DNA of 64,000 nucleotides, from the NCBI RefSeq assembly GCF_003346775.1, contig NZ_CP031219.1:124001-188000 (forward strand), read 5' to 3'. Each line of letters begins with the position of its first letter. The stretch's first letter is position 1. A program made the translations under genes and the position numbers. This stretch comes from Malaciobacter mytili LMG 24559. GTDB taxonomy: Bacteria; Campylobacterota; Campylobacteria; Campylobacterales; Arcobacteraceae. The notes under the pieces are model-generated. The model worked only from the letters and a program-made list of their open reading frames with translations, did no database searches and had not been told where the DNA came from. Positions 38,054 through 50,490 of this stretch are shown piece by piece.

Positions 38054-38653
38054 ATGAGTCAGCAACAATTTTGGAATGAAAAATTTACAAAGGATGGATA
38101 TTTGTATGGAATTAATCCAAATGAGTTTTTAGCTTCAAAACTAAATTTGTTTAAAAAAGATTCAAAACTTTTATGTTTAGGAGAAGGAGAGGGAAGAAAT
38201 GCCATTTTTTTTGCAAAAAATGGTTTTAAAGTAAAAGCAATTGATGTTTCTAATATTGGTTTAGAAAAATTACAAAAAAGAGCAAAAGAGCAAAATTTAG
38301 ATATTAATACTTTATGTATAGATTTAAATCATTGGCAAGCTAATGAAAAGTATGATGTAATTATCGCTTCATATTTACATATGTATAAAAATGAAAGAGA
38401 AGAGTTATTTTTAAAAATAGAAAACTCTTTAAATATAAAAGGCTATTTTGTTGCTGAATTTTTTTCACAAAATCAATTATCGTATAATAGTGGAGGTCCA
38501 AAAGATACTGAACTTTTATACACAATAGAAGATTTTAAAAATAATTTTAACTCTTGTACAAAACAAATAAGTGAAGAAATAGTTTTTCTAAATGAAGGTA
38601 GAGGACATCAAGGCAAAGCAAGTGTTATTAGAGTAGTTATTCAAAAGAGCTAG
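38054..38653 (+). CDS. SAM-dependent methyltransferase (TehB-like)
   Basis: 199 residues. Starts with QQFWNEKFTKDGYLYG, then the SAM-binding motif LLCLGEGEGRNAIFFAKNG (motif I) and IDVSNIGLEKLQKRAK, followed by YDVIIASYLHMYKNER. This arrangement is found in TehB-type methyltransferases, some of which act on tellurite or thiols; substrate unknown. TTAGGATT before the ATG is the ribosome binding site. Monocistronic; 78 bases upstream of metH on the same strand. Confidence 0.88.
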   Translation: MSQQQFWNEKFTKDGYLYGINPNEFLASKLNLFKKDSKLLCLGEGEGRNAIFFAKNGFKVKAIDVSNIGLEKLQKRAKEQNLDINTLCIDLNHWQANEKYDVIIASYLHMYKNEREELFLKIENSLNIKGYFVAEFFSQNQLSYNSGGPKDTELLYTIEDFKNNFNSCTKQISEEIVFLNEGRGHQGKASVIRVVIQKS

Positions 38654-38731
38654 TTTACCTACTCTTCAACTACTTTTATATATACTATCTAATAATAATT
38701 TATATCAACAATAATTATACTAGAGAAAAGA

Positions 38732-41700
38732 ATGAGAAAAAAAATAGAAGATCTTATAGATAATAGAGTTTTAGTAATTGATGGTGCGATGGGAACACAG
38801 CTTCAGGTTGCTGAAATAAAAGACGAATATTGGTACTATGAAGGGGAGAATTTAGAAGGATGTAATGAACTTTTAAATTTAACTGCTCCTAATGTAATAG
38901 AAAAAATATATAGTGCATATGCTTATGCAGATGCAAACCTTATAAGTACAAATACTTTTGGCTCAATGCCTTGGGTTTTAGATGAGTATGGAATAGGACA
39001 TATGTCTTATGAACTTTCAAGACTTGGAGCAAAAATTGCAAGGGAAGTTTGTGATAGCTATCAAAGTGATGAAAAGCCTAGATTTGTCCTTGCTTCAATA
39101 GGACCTGGAACAAAATTACCCTCTTTAGGGCATATTGAATATGATGAAATGTTTGAGGGTTATAAAACAATGGCTAAAGGTTTACTTGATGGAGGTGCAG
39201 ATATTTTCCTTCTTGAAACATGCCAAGACCCTTTACAAATTAAAGCAGCTATTCATGCTTTAAATGAAGTAGCACCACATATTCCTATTATGGTATCTGT
39301 TACAATTGAATTAAGTGGAACAATGCTAATTGGAACTGATGCTTCTACAATTGCTACAATTTTAGAACCTTTTAATATTTTATCTCTTGGATTTAATTGT
39401 GGTACGGGACCAAAGCAAGTACATAAACATGTGAAAACTTTAAGTGAAGTATCAAAGTTTCCTATTTCTGTTCATGCAAATGCTGGACTTCCTCAAAATA
39501 AAGGGGGATATACATATTATCCAATGGGACCAAAAGAGTTTGTAGAATTACAAAAAGAGTTTTTACAAATAAATGGAGTTTGCTTTTTAGGCGGATGTTG
39601 TGGAACAACTCCTCAACACATTAAAGCCTTAGCAGATGCAATAAAAGGAATTAAACCAAAAAAACCAACAGGAAAGCATGAGCCTTCACTTGCTTCATTA
39701 TTTAATAGTGTTCCTTTAGTTCAAGAATCAACTGCTCTTTTAATTGGAGAAAGAAGTAATGCTACGGGAAGTAAAGCCTTTAGAGAATTATTAAAAGCAG
39801 AAGATTATGAAGGAACTTTAAGTGTAGGACAACAACAAGTAAGAGCAGGAGCGCATGTTATTGATGTTAGTGTTGGTTTTGCTGGGCGTGATGAGAGTAA
39901 AGATATGCATGAAGTTATCTCTTTATACTCACAAAAAATTGCTTTACCTTTAATGCCTGATTCAACACAAATAAAAGCTTTAGAAACTGCACTTAAAAAA
40001 ATTGGTGGAAGAGCTATTATTAACTCTGTAAATTTAGAAGATGGAGAAGAAAAGTTTGATGAGGTATGTAAATTAGCTAAAAAATTTGGTGCAGCTTTAG
40101 TTTGTTTAGTTATTGATGAAGTAGGAATGGCAAAAACTAAAGAAAGAAAAGTAGAAGTTGCCCAAAGAATATATGATTTAGCAACAACAAGACATGGCTT
40201 TAGACCTGAAGATTTAGTTTTTGATATGTTAGTATTTACCGTTGGTTCAGGAGATGATGAGTATAGAACAGCTGCTATTGAAACAATTGAAGCTATAAGG
40301 GAGTTTCAAAATAGACATCCAAAAGTAGGTACAACTTTAGGTTTATCAAATATCTCGTTTGGTCTTGATGCAAAAGCTAGAATATATTTAAACTCAATGT
40401 TTTTACATCATTGTGTACAAGCAGGTCTTACAAGTGCTATTGTAAATGTTAAACATATTTTACCTATAAATAAAATAAGTGAAGAAGATAGAATAGCTTG
40501 TGATGATTTATTATTTAATAATCAAGAAAAAGGTGATCCTTTATTTAAATTTATAGATCATTTTTCTAATATTGAAGAACAAGCTGAAGAGAGTGATGAA
40601 GAGTTTCAAAAATTAAAGCCAATTGATAAAGTGAAAAAACTTTTATTAGATGGTGACAAAGATAGAATGTTACCACTAGTTGAAGAATTAAGACATACTG
40701 TAAATCCAGAAATTATTGTAAATGAGTGGTTAATTGATGGAATGAAAGTTATTGGAGAACTTTTTGGAAGTGGTCAAATGCAATTGCCATTTGTTCTTCA
40801 AAGTGCAGAAACAATGAAAGCAACAGTTGATGCTTTAAATCCATATTTACCAAAAGAAGATAAAGCAACTGAAACTGTTTTAGTTTTAGGAACTGTAAAA
40901 GGCGATGTTCATGATGTTGGTAAAAACTTAGTTGATATTATTTTAAGTAATAATGGTTTTAAAGTTATAAATATTGGTATAAAAGCAGATATTAATGATT
41001 TTATTATTGCAGTAAAAGAACATAAAGCTCAAGCTATTGGTATGAGTGGACTTTTAGTAAAAAGTACAGCTGTTATGAAAGAAAATCTTGAAGAATTACA
41101 AAGACAAGGGATAAATATCCCTGTATTGCTTGGAGGGGCTGCTCTTACTAAAGCTTTTATAAATGATTTTTGTAGACCTATATATGATGGCCCAATTTTT
41201 TATTGTAGAGATGCTTTTGATGGAGTTGTTTCTATGCAAAGAATTGAAGTTGGAGATGTTAATAATACCGCTTTAGCTGCTGATTTAATTGAAATTGAGG
41301 ATACTTCAAATAAAAAAGAAGAAGTTGAAGTTGTAATTCCTCCTTATGAACAAATACAATTACCTTCTAAAACAAAGTTTACTTTTCCACCTTTTTGGGG
41401 AAGAGTTGCAAAAACAAGTGATAAAATTGATAATGACTTAGTATTTAAATGGATTAATCATAGAGTATTATTTAGACAAAGATGGGGATATAAAAGAGCA
41501 GGTCAAAAAACAGAAGAGTTTATAAAACATGAAGAAGAAGTAGTTAAACCTTTATATGAAAGATTAAAAGATGAACTAATTTCAAAAAAGATTTTTAACC
41601 CTATTTCTATAATGGCTTATTATCCTTGTATTTCTTATGATAACAAACTATATATATTTGATGCACAAAAATATGGTTTTCACTCTTTGGAAGAAGCAAA

Positions 41701-42211
41701 AAAAGTTCCTTCTTTAGATGAAGCTATAAAAGTATTAGAATTCCCAAGACAAAAAAGAAAACCACATAGATGTATTGCTGATTTTTTTGCAAATGATAGA
41801 TTAGATGTGGTTGCTTTTACTCTTGCAAGTGCAGGATTAGAAATAACTCCTTATGAAAGAGAACTATATAATAAAGGAAAATTTACTGAATATTATCAAG
41901 TTCATGGATTAGGAGTAGAATTAGCTGAAGCTTTAGCTGAAGTAATACATAAACAAATAAGACTTGATTTAGATATTGTTCCAAAAGAAGGACCAACATT
42001 AAATGATGTTCAAATGAAACAATATATAGGATGTAGATACTCTCCAGGATATGCTGCTTGTCCAGAATTAAGTCAAAATAGAGATTTTTATGATTTATTA
42101 AGCCCTGAAGAGTTTGGAATTACACTTAGTGAAACCTTCCAAATGGACCCAGAACAAACTACTTGTGCTATTGTAGTGCATCACCCTGAAGCAAATTACT
42201 ATAATATTTAA
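38732..42211 (+). CDS. metH: Cobalamin-dependent methionine synthase
   Basis: 1159 residues with all four modules. Homocysteine domain about 1-300 (IDGAMGTQLQ, zinc cysteines in GFNCGTG and GGCCGTTP). Pterin domain about 320-600 (LIGERSNATGSKAFRELL). Cobalamin module about 630-850 with the cobalt-ligand His H727 in DVHDVGKN. SAM-dependent reactivation domain about 880-1159 (FFANDRLDVVAFTLAS, YELYNKGKF region, CRYSPGYAACPE). It methylates homocysteine from methyl-tetrahydrofolate. The ATG has only AGAGAAAAGA upstream. TATACT 20 bases before it may be the -10. There is no room for a cobalamin or SAM riboswitch. Confidence 0.98.
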   Translation: MRKKIEDLIDNRVLVIDGAMGTQLQVAEIKDEYWYYEGENLEGCNELLNLTAPNVIEKIYSAYAYADANLISTNTFGSMPWVLDEYGIGHMSYELSRLGAKIAREVCDSYQSDEKPRFVLASIGPGTKLPSLGHIEYDEMFEGYKTMAKGLLDGGADIFLLETCQDPLQIKAAIHALNEVAPHIPIMVSVTIELSGTMLIGTDASTIATILEPFNILSLGFNCGTGPKQVHKHVKTLSEVSKFPISVHANAGLPQNKGGYTYYPMGPKEFVELQKEFLQINGVCFLGGCCGTTPQHIKALADAIKGIKPKKPTGKHEPSLASLFNSVPLVQESTALLIGERSNATGSKAFRELLKAEDYEGTLSVGQQQVRAGAHVIDVSVGFAGRDESKDMHEVISLYSQKIALPLMPDSTQIKALETALKKIGGRAIINSVNLEDGEEKFDEVCKLAKKFGAALVCLVIDEVGMAKTKERKVEVAQRIYDLATTRHGFRPEDLVFDMLVFTVGSGDDEYRTAAIETIEAIREFQNRHPKVGTTLGLSNISFGLDAKARIYLNSMFLHHCVQAGLTSAIVNVKHILPINKISEEDRIACDDLLFNNQEKGDPLFKFIDHFSNIEEQAEESDEEFQKLKPIDKVKKLLLDGDKDRMLPLVEELRHTVNPEIIVNEWLIDGMKVIGELFGSGQMQLPFVLQSAETMKATVDALNPYLPKEDKATETVLVLGTVKGDVHDVGKNLVDIILSNNGFKVINIGIKADINDFIIAVKEHKAQAIGMSGLLVKSTAVMKENLEELQRQGINIPVLLGGAALTKAFINDFCRPIYDGPIFYCRDAFDGVVSMQRIEVGDVNNTALAADLIEIEDTSNKKEEVEVVIPPYEQIQLPSKTKFTFPPFWGRVAKTSDKIDNDLVFKWINHRVLFRQRWGYKRAGQKTEEFIKHEEEVVKPLYERLKDELISKKIFNPISIMAYYPCISYDNKLYIFDAQKYGFHSLEEAKKVPSLDEAIKVLEFPRQKRKPHRCIADFFANDRLDVVAFTLASAGLEITPYERELYNKGKFTEYYQVHGLGVELAEALAEVIHKQIRLDLDIVPKEGPTLNDVQMKQYIGCRYSPGYAACPELSQNRDFYDLLSPEEFGITLSETFQMDPEQTTCAIVVHHPEANYYNI

Positions 42212-42228
42212 GTTAAACAATAAAAAAA

Positions 42229-42246
42229 CACCCCCAAAGTGGGGTG
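42229..42246 (+). terminator. GC-rich hairpin after metH
   Basis: CACCCC and GGGGTG form a stem with a CAAAGT loop 17 bases past metH. No T-run follows; the GC-rich stem stands out from the AT-rich background and may terminate metH or insulate the rRNA promoter. Confidence 0.45.
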
Positions 42247-42301
42247 ATAAAATAAAAGCCCAAAGAATTTAAAAATTTAAGTTAAATTTTAGGAAAAACC
42301 C

Positions 42302-42330
42302 TTGACAAGGGGTAAAAAATCTATTATAAT
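42302..42330 (+). promoter_or_regulatory. Consensus rRNA operon promoter
   Basis: A perfect -35 box TTGACA (42302-42307) and perfect -10 box TATAAT (42325-42330) are separated by exactly 17 bases. The discriminator TCCCGTCC is GC-rich, as in promoters under stringent control. Transcription should start near 42337, giving a leader of about 230 bases before the 16S rRNA. Confidence 0.92.
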
Positions 42331-42379
42331 TCCCGTCCAAATTCGCTGGAACGCTTAAGAAGCGGGAGAGATAGAAATT

Positions 42380-42392
42380 GAGTTCTTTAAAA
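42380..42392 (+). promoter_or_regulatory. boxA-like antitermination element
   Basis: GAGTTCTTTAAAAAC in the rRNA leader resembles the boxA sequence bound by NusB/NusE. The match is partial and no clear boxB or boxC was found, so the call is moderate. Confidence 0.45.
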
Positions 42393-42569
42393 ACAAAAAG
42401 TTTATAAGGAAAGTAATCTTTATAAACTGAATATATATGACAATGAAAAACAAGAAGAATAGAAAATTCTTCGTCTATAACAAAAATTTAATTAATTAAT
42501 TTTAATTAAAAAACAATGAGTGATAATTTTGTAACAAATAGAGTTACATAATTAGTCAGTTTCAAACAC

Positions 42570-44086
<1,517 letters not shown>

Positions 44087-44171
44087 CAGAGAAAAAACAG
44101 ATTAAGATTCAATTCTTAATCTGAAAGTCAATATATTCAGTTTATAAAGATTATTTAAAGATAGGTGAAAG

Positions 44172-44248
44172 GGGCCTATAGCTCAGCTGGCTAGAGCGCT
44201 CGACTGATAATCGTGAGGTCACAGGTTCAAGTCCTGTTAGGCCCACCA
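44172..44248 (+). tRNA. tRNA-Ile (anticodon GAT)
   Basis: 77 bases in the 16S-23S spacer. Acceptor GGGCCTA pairs with TAGGCCC, discriminator A and encoded CCA. D-arm AGCTCAGCTGGCTAGAGC, anticodon loop CTGATAA, T-loop TTCAAGT. The usual spacer tRNA. Confidence 0.97.
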
Positions 44249-44267
44249 TAAGAAAGATAATCTTTAT

Positions 44268-44343
44268 GGGGAATTAGCTCAGCTGGGAGAGCGCCTGCCT
44301 TGCACGCAGGAGGTCAGCGGTTCGATCCCGCTATTCTCCACCA
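44268..44343 (+). tRNA. tRNA-Ala (anticodon TGC)
   Basis: 76 bases. Acceptor GGGGAAT pairs with ATTCTCC (one G-U), discriminator A, encoded CCA. Anticodon loop CTTGCACG region with TGC, T-loop TTCGATC. It lies 19 bases after tRNA-Ile. Confidence 0.97.
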
Positions 44344-44619
44344 ACTTATAAATAAAAAAGAAGAAAATAAGGTGAGAAAAGAAACTTAATATAAGAACTA
44401 AAAGAGATTAGTTTTTATATTAGGTTTAAAAAACCTAAAAGTTATTTAAAAACACAATGTTAAAGTCTTTAAATTTTTCGAAAGAGTTTTATTGAAACGA
44501 AAGTTTTAATAAAAAATAAAATTTCAAAAAAGAAAACACAACTATCTTATGTTTAATAAGATAGTAGCCAAGGAATAATTATCAAAGGTAGATTAAATAG
44601 GAATATTTAATTTATACAA

Positions 44620-47528
<2,909 letters not shown>

Positions 47529-47644
47529 TTTTTACAATTCTTTGGTTTACTATCTTATTAAATATAAAAGTTGTGTAAAAGACTTTAACAAAAAACTCAC
47601 AAAGTTGAGTGTTAAGAATAGAAGAACTATTTTTATCACTCAAC

Positions 47645-47763
47645 TTGCTGGTGGATATAGCGAAGTGGAAATACCCAGACCCATACCGAACCTGGAAGTC
47701 AAGCACTTCAGCGCTGATAATACTGCAGCTTTCAGTTGTGGAAACGTAGGTCTCTGCCAGCTC
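47645..47763 (+). rRNA. rrf: 5S ribosomal RNA
   Basis: About 119 bases. The terminal stem includes GCTGG (47647-47651) with CCAGC (47757-47761). Core features ACCCAGACCCATACCGAACCTGG and GAAGTCAAGCACTTC are canonical. Flanking ACTCAA and TTGAGT extend the stem in the precursor, and TTTTTT after it may contribute to termination. Between 23S and 5S, GTTGAGTG and CACTCAAC (about 47600-47644) can pair, probably a processing structure. Confidence 0.95.
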
Positions 47764-47787
47764 TTGAGTTTTTTATATAACAATTTA

Positions 47788-47838
47788 GCCTTTATCTAAG
47801 TCAATATTTACTGTTGATTTCGATAGAGGCTTTTTTTT
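47788..47838 (+). terminator. rRNA operon terminator
   Basis: GCCTTTATC pairs with GATAGAGGC (one G-U) around a loop that holds a second short TCAA/TTGA helix, followed by eight or more T. Placed 25 bases after 5S, as expected for the operon end. Confidence 0.85.
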
Positions 47839-47955
47839 TACCTTGTTTTTTTATATATTTTACTTTTATCTTTTATTACTAGAAAAAGAGCCAGACTTTA
47901 TTGAAGCCAAAAATAGGAAGATAATTTTCGAGAAAGCCTGAGGATTGTTTGAAAT

Positions 47956-47982
47956 AAAAAGAGTGATAAATTCACTCTTTTT
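47956..47982 (+). terminator. Strong intrinsic hairpin with T-run
   Basis: An 11-base perfect stem AAAAAGAGTGA / TCACTCTTTTT with a TAAAT loop. It looks like a terminator, but no gene precedes it, so it may end a small RNA starting after 47840, or act as a second rRNA terminator. Confidence 0.6.
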
Positions 47983-48064
47983 ATAAGTTCCGCAAGGCAG
48001 AAAATTAGAATAATATTTTTGGGAAGCATTTATGCCTTCAATAACTTGTCTGGGAGTTTCTTTG

Positions 48065-48092
48065 TACCTTTCTTTACGGTTAAAGAAAGGTA
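48065..48092. repeat. Perfect 12-base palindrome with CGGT loop
   Basis: TACCTTTCTTTA, loop CGGT, TAAAGAAAGGTA. Motifs of the kind GTACCTTTCTTT / AAAGAAAGGTA recur as extragenic repeats in several bacteria. Only this one copy is in the window, apart from the related T/A hairpin about 120 bases on. Confidence 0.6.
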
Positions 48093-48233
48093 ATTAAAAA
48101 AAGAAATATAAAATATAAGATAAAAGTTTTATTCTCTTATAGTATTTTCTACTTATAAATATATATTTCTATAATTAATATTTAGACTGAAATACTTTTT
48201 TTTTATAAAAAAAGTAAACAAAAAAAATCGTTC

Positions 48234-48381
48234 ACTAGATGAAAAATTACGCTAAATCTTTTTTAAAATCCTAAAATTGTAAGACTCGGCAAATTCTTGC
48301 CTCAAACAAGTTACAATTTCTTTACGAATTTTAAAAAATATTCTTTACGCTATTTTTCAAATGCTCACCCTTTTATCTAGT
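48234..48381. repeat. 148-base nested inverted-repeat element
   Basis: Bounded by ACTAGAT (48234-48240) and ATCTAGT (48375-48381). Inside, TTTTTTAAAAT pairs with ATTTTAAAAAA (48259-48269 and 48328-48338), AAATTGTAA with TTACAATTT (48274-48282 and 48311-48319), and GGCAA with TTGCC (48288-48292 and 48297-48301) closes an ATTC loop. The nested pairing spans the entire element like a miniature transposable or extragenic palindromic element. It contains no frame for a protein, and no target duplication was identified. Confidence 0.6.
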
Positions 48382-48632
48382 AATTTAACTTTATTGAACT
48401 AAAAAGTATAAGTTGTGTAAAGAGTCATTAAAATAAAGCTTTAAATGGATTAATTTATAAAAAATAAGTAAATATACTTATCTCTCTTTTCTTTTTCTTC
48501 TAGACATCTTATAGGGCTTTTATATAAAGCTAGGTTTCTTTTGATTTTTTTTATTAAAGGCTTTATTTACTAAATTAACATACTATTAATTAAAATTGGG
48601 TAGAATTACACATATTTTAATAAGGAAAATTG

Positions 48633-49121
48633 ATGCTTTCATCTTTTAAACAAAAGATTATAGATTATGTATTTACAGTTTCAAAACAACCTATATTATT
48701 AAAAGATTTACTAATTGCAAATGCTCAATATAATGAAAAATTGCATGTTGATCCAGTAAAACTTGGATTTAGATTAAAAGTTGCTAGAGCTTATTTGGTA
48801 TATATAATACTTGTAATTCTTTTTCTAATTCCTTTTACAATTGTTTCTCATGGTGCATTTGTAAAAATGGATTCACATGTTTCTATTGTTGCAGGGATGC
48901 TTTTAACAGCAGTAATTTTTATCTTTTTTAATTTCTTTAGAGTTTGGTTAGTTGACCAAGTTGCTTTAAGTCAAATAAAAAAAGGTTGGAAAACACATTT
49001 CCCATTTTTTCCATATAAAGATTATAATAAAAAAATTGATGAGATTTTTCAAAAAGCTAGTAAATTAGAGCTTCCAAAAAAAGAACTTCAAAAATATATC
49101 TTAGATAATCTAGTAGAATAG
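48633..49121 (+). CDS. Two-pass membrane protein of unknown function
   Basis: 162 residues from the ATG at 48633, which has AAGGA six bases upstream; the TTG one codon earlier is too close to it. Two hydrophobic helices at about 51-71 (AYLVYIILVILFLIPFTIV) and 82-105 (VSIVAGMLLTAVIFIFFNFF) are flanked by soluble, charged ends, and the C-terminus is helical. No domain recognised. Its stop lies inside a perfect 12-base hairpin shared with the convergent methyltransferase gene. Confidence 0.7.
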   Translation: MLSSFKQKIIDYVFTVSKQPILLKDLLIANAQYNEKLHVDPVKLGFRLKVARAYLVYIILVILFLIPFTIVSHGAFVKMDSHVSIVAGMLLTAVIFIFFNFFRVWLVDQVALSQIKKGWKTHFPFFPYKDYNKKIDEIFQKASKLELPKKELQKYILDNLVE

Positions 49122-49131
49122 ATTATCTAAT
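49102..49131. terminator. Bidirectional hairpin between convergent genes
   Basis: TTAGATAATCTA and TAGATTATCTAA form a 12-base perfect stem with a GTAGAA loop overlapping both gene ends. T-runs are missing, so it may act as an mRNA-end stabiliser. Confidence 0.55.
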
Positions 49132-49858
49132 CTCTTAAAGCTTTTGCTTGAGGATTTCTTTGCTTTTTTAATTGCATATCTACAAATTTTCCTAATAATT
49201 CTTGTTTTTCTTTAAAAGCTAAAGTTTGCTTTTTAATCTCAGGAATATATTCATAAATATTAAAACCTGCTTCATACATAGATAATCTAACAGGAGTAGC
49301 AATAGAATAAGTTGTAATAATTGTATTTTTATTTGAAAGTCTATATAAAATATCAAAATATTCTTTAGTCCACAATTCATTATTAACGTCACTTGAAAAA
49401 GCATCTTGATAAATTATATCAAAATTTATTTCTAATGAATTTAGATATTCTCTTGCATCACCAATTTTAATAATTATATTAAATTGAGTATCCTTATAAT
49501 ATTTATCTTCACATAGCTTTATAATAATAGATTTTAATTCTTCAAACTCTTTAGGGTATTCAAACTCTTTTAATGATGAAATAAGCACTTCATCTAGTTC
49601 AGGAGAGTATATATTTATTTTAGCATTAATATTATACTTTTTTACATAATAAATAGTTGCTAAAGTATTATATCCTAATCCAAAACAAATATCTAAAATA
49701 TTTAATTCATTTTTATTTTGATGAAAAGTAAAGGCTGGAATAATATGTTTTGATAAGCTTTCAAAAATTGCACCATCATTTATACTATGATAGTGCTGAT
49801 TATATTGTTGGGAAAAAAGAGTTTTAGACCCATCTCTTGTAGTAACTACTTTATACAT
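49127..49858 (-). CDS. MnmC-like methyltransferase domain protein
   Basis: 243 residues. ILDICFGLGYNTLATIYY is SAM motif I, followed by SPELDEVL, GDAREYLNSL, FDIIYQDAFSSDVNNELWTKEYFD and ITTYSIATPVRLSMYEAGF. These are the blocks of the methyltransferase half of MnmC, which finishes the 5-methylaminomethyl group on tRNA wobble uridine. The oxidoreductase half is absent, as in stand-alone MnmD proteins. It starts 4 bases after luxS on the same strand, hence cotranscribed. Confidence 0.85.
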   Translation of the reverse strand: MYKVVTTRDGSKTLFSQQYNQHYHSINDGAIFESLSKHIIPAFTFHQNKNELNILDICFGLGYNTLATIYYVKKYNINAKINIYSPELDEVLISSLKEFEYPKEFEELKSIIIKLCEDKYYKDTQFNIIIKIGDAREYLNSLEINFDIIYQDAFSSDVNNELWTKEYFDILYRLSNKNTIITTYSIATPVRLSMYEAGFNIYEYIPEIKKQTLAFKEKQELLGKFVDMQLKKQRNPQAKALRD

Positions 49859-49862
49859 AAAA

Positions 49863-50378
49863 TTAGATTTCTAACTCTTTTAATTTTTCTTCAGGTAAAA
49901 ATAAATCTTTATTAGACATTACTCCAATTCCATTATTTAAAACCTCTTGTGCAATTTGTTTTGCTTCTTCTAATGAGTGCATTTTATATGTACCACATTG
50001 ATATTCATTTAATTCTGGAATATCATTTTGAGATTTTACTTTAATTACATCTTCCATAGATTTTTTCCAAGCAGTAGCAACTACTTCTTCACTTGGATTT
50101 CCTAATAAACTCATATAAAATCCTGTTCTACACCCCATAGGAGAAACGTCAATAATTTCAACTTTATCAGAATTTAAATGATTTCTTATAAATCCTGCAA
50201 AAAGATGTTCTAAAGTATGAATACCTTTTTCTCCTAACATTTTTTTATTTGGAATACAGAATCTTAAATCATAAACAGTAATAACATCTCCCGAAGGTGA
50301 TTTCATAGTTTTTGCAACTCTAACAGCAGGTGCTGGCATAATAGTGTGGTCTACTCTAAAACTATCTAGTAGTGGCAT
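49863..50378 (-). CDS. luxS: S-ribosylhomocysteine lyase (autoinducer-2 synthesis)
   Basis: 171 residues. Metal ligands H54 and H58 in HTLEH with E57, plus C128 in [10 protein letters not shown], and catalytic C83 in GCRTGFY. It cleaves S-ribosylhomocysteine to homocysteine and DPD, the precursor of AI-2, recycling SAM by-products. Homocysteine can then be used by MetH (38732). ATG with AAAAGGAACAAA upstream. First gene of the luxS / MnmC-like pair. Confidence 0.97.
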   Translation of the reverse strand: MPLLDSFRVDHTIMPAPAVRVAKTMKSPSGDVITVYDLRFCIPNKKMLGEKGIHTLEHLFAGFIRNHLNSDKVEIIDVSPMGCRTGFYMSLLGNPSEEVVATAWKKSMEDVIKVKSQNDIPELNEYQCGTYKMHSLEEAKQIAQEVLNNGIGVMSNKDLFLPEEKLKELEI

Positions 50379-50490
50379 TTTGTTCCTTTTAGATTTAATT
50401 ATTTTGAATTTTATCCTAAAATTACTAAAGAGGTATTTATAAATAATAAGCTTTAATATTTTAACAGTATTTCTAAAGTAAAGAAAAAAC

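Larger units (their letters stand above)
47839..48632. other. Gene-free region rich in palindromes after the rRNA operon
   Basis: Nearly 800 bases contain no credible gene on either strand. They hold, in order, the hairpin at 47956-47982, the palindrome at 48065-48092, a T/A hairpin TACTTTTTTT / AAAAAAAGTA at about 48193-48215, and the long inverted-repeat element at 48234-48381. The last 200 bases (48430-48632) carry the promoter region of the membrane protein gene and show no other structure. The block from 47885 to 48092 has a less AT-biased, mosaic character compared with nearby spacers, which suggests repeated genomic elements. Confidence 0.7.

Noticed and set aside
38654-38731. A cobalamin or SAM riboswitch before metH
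   Set aside because: The 78-base gap is too short and AT-rich, and no conserved riboswitch core is present.
47542-47799. An 85-residue frame across the 23S-5S spacer and 5S rRNA
   Set aside because: It covers the 5S gene itself; the composition follows the rRNA, not a protein.
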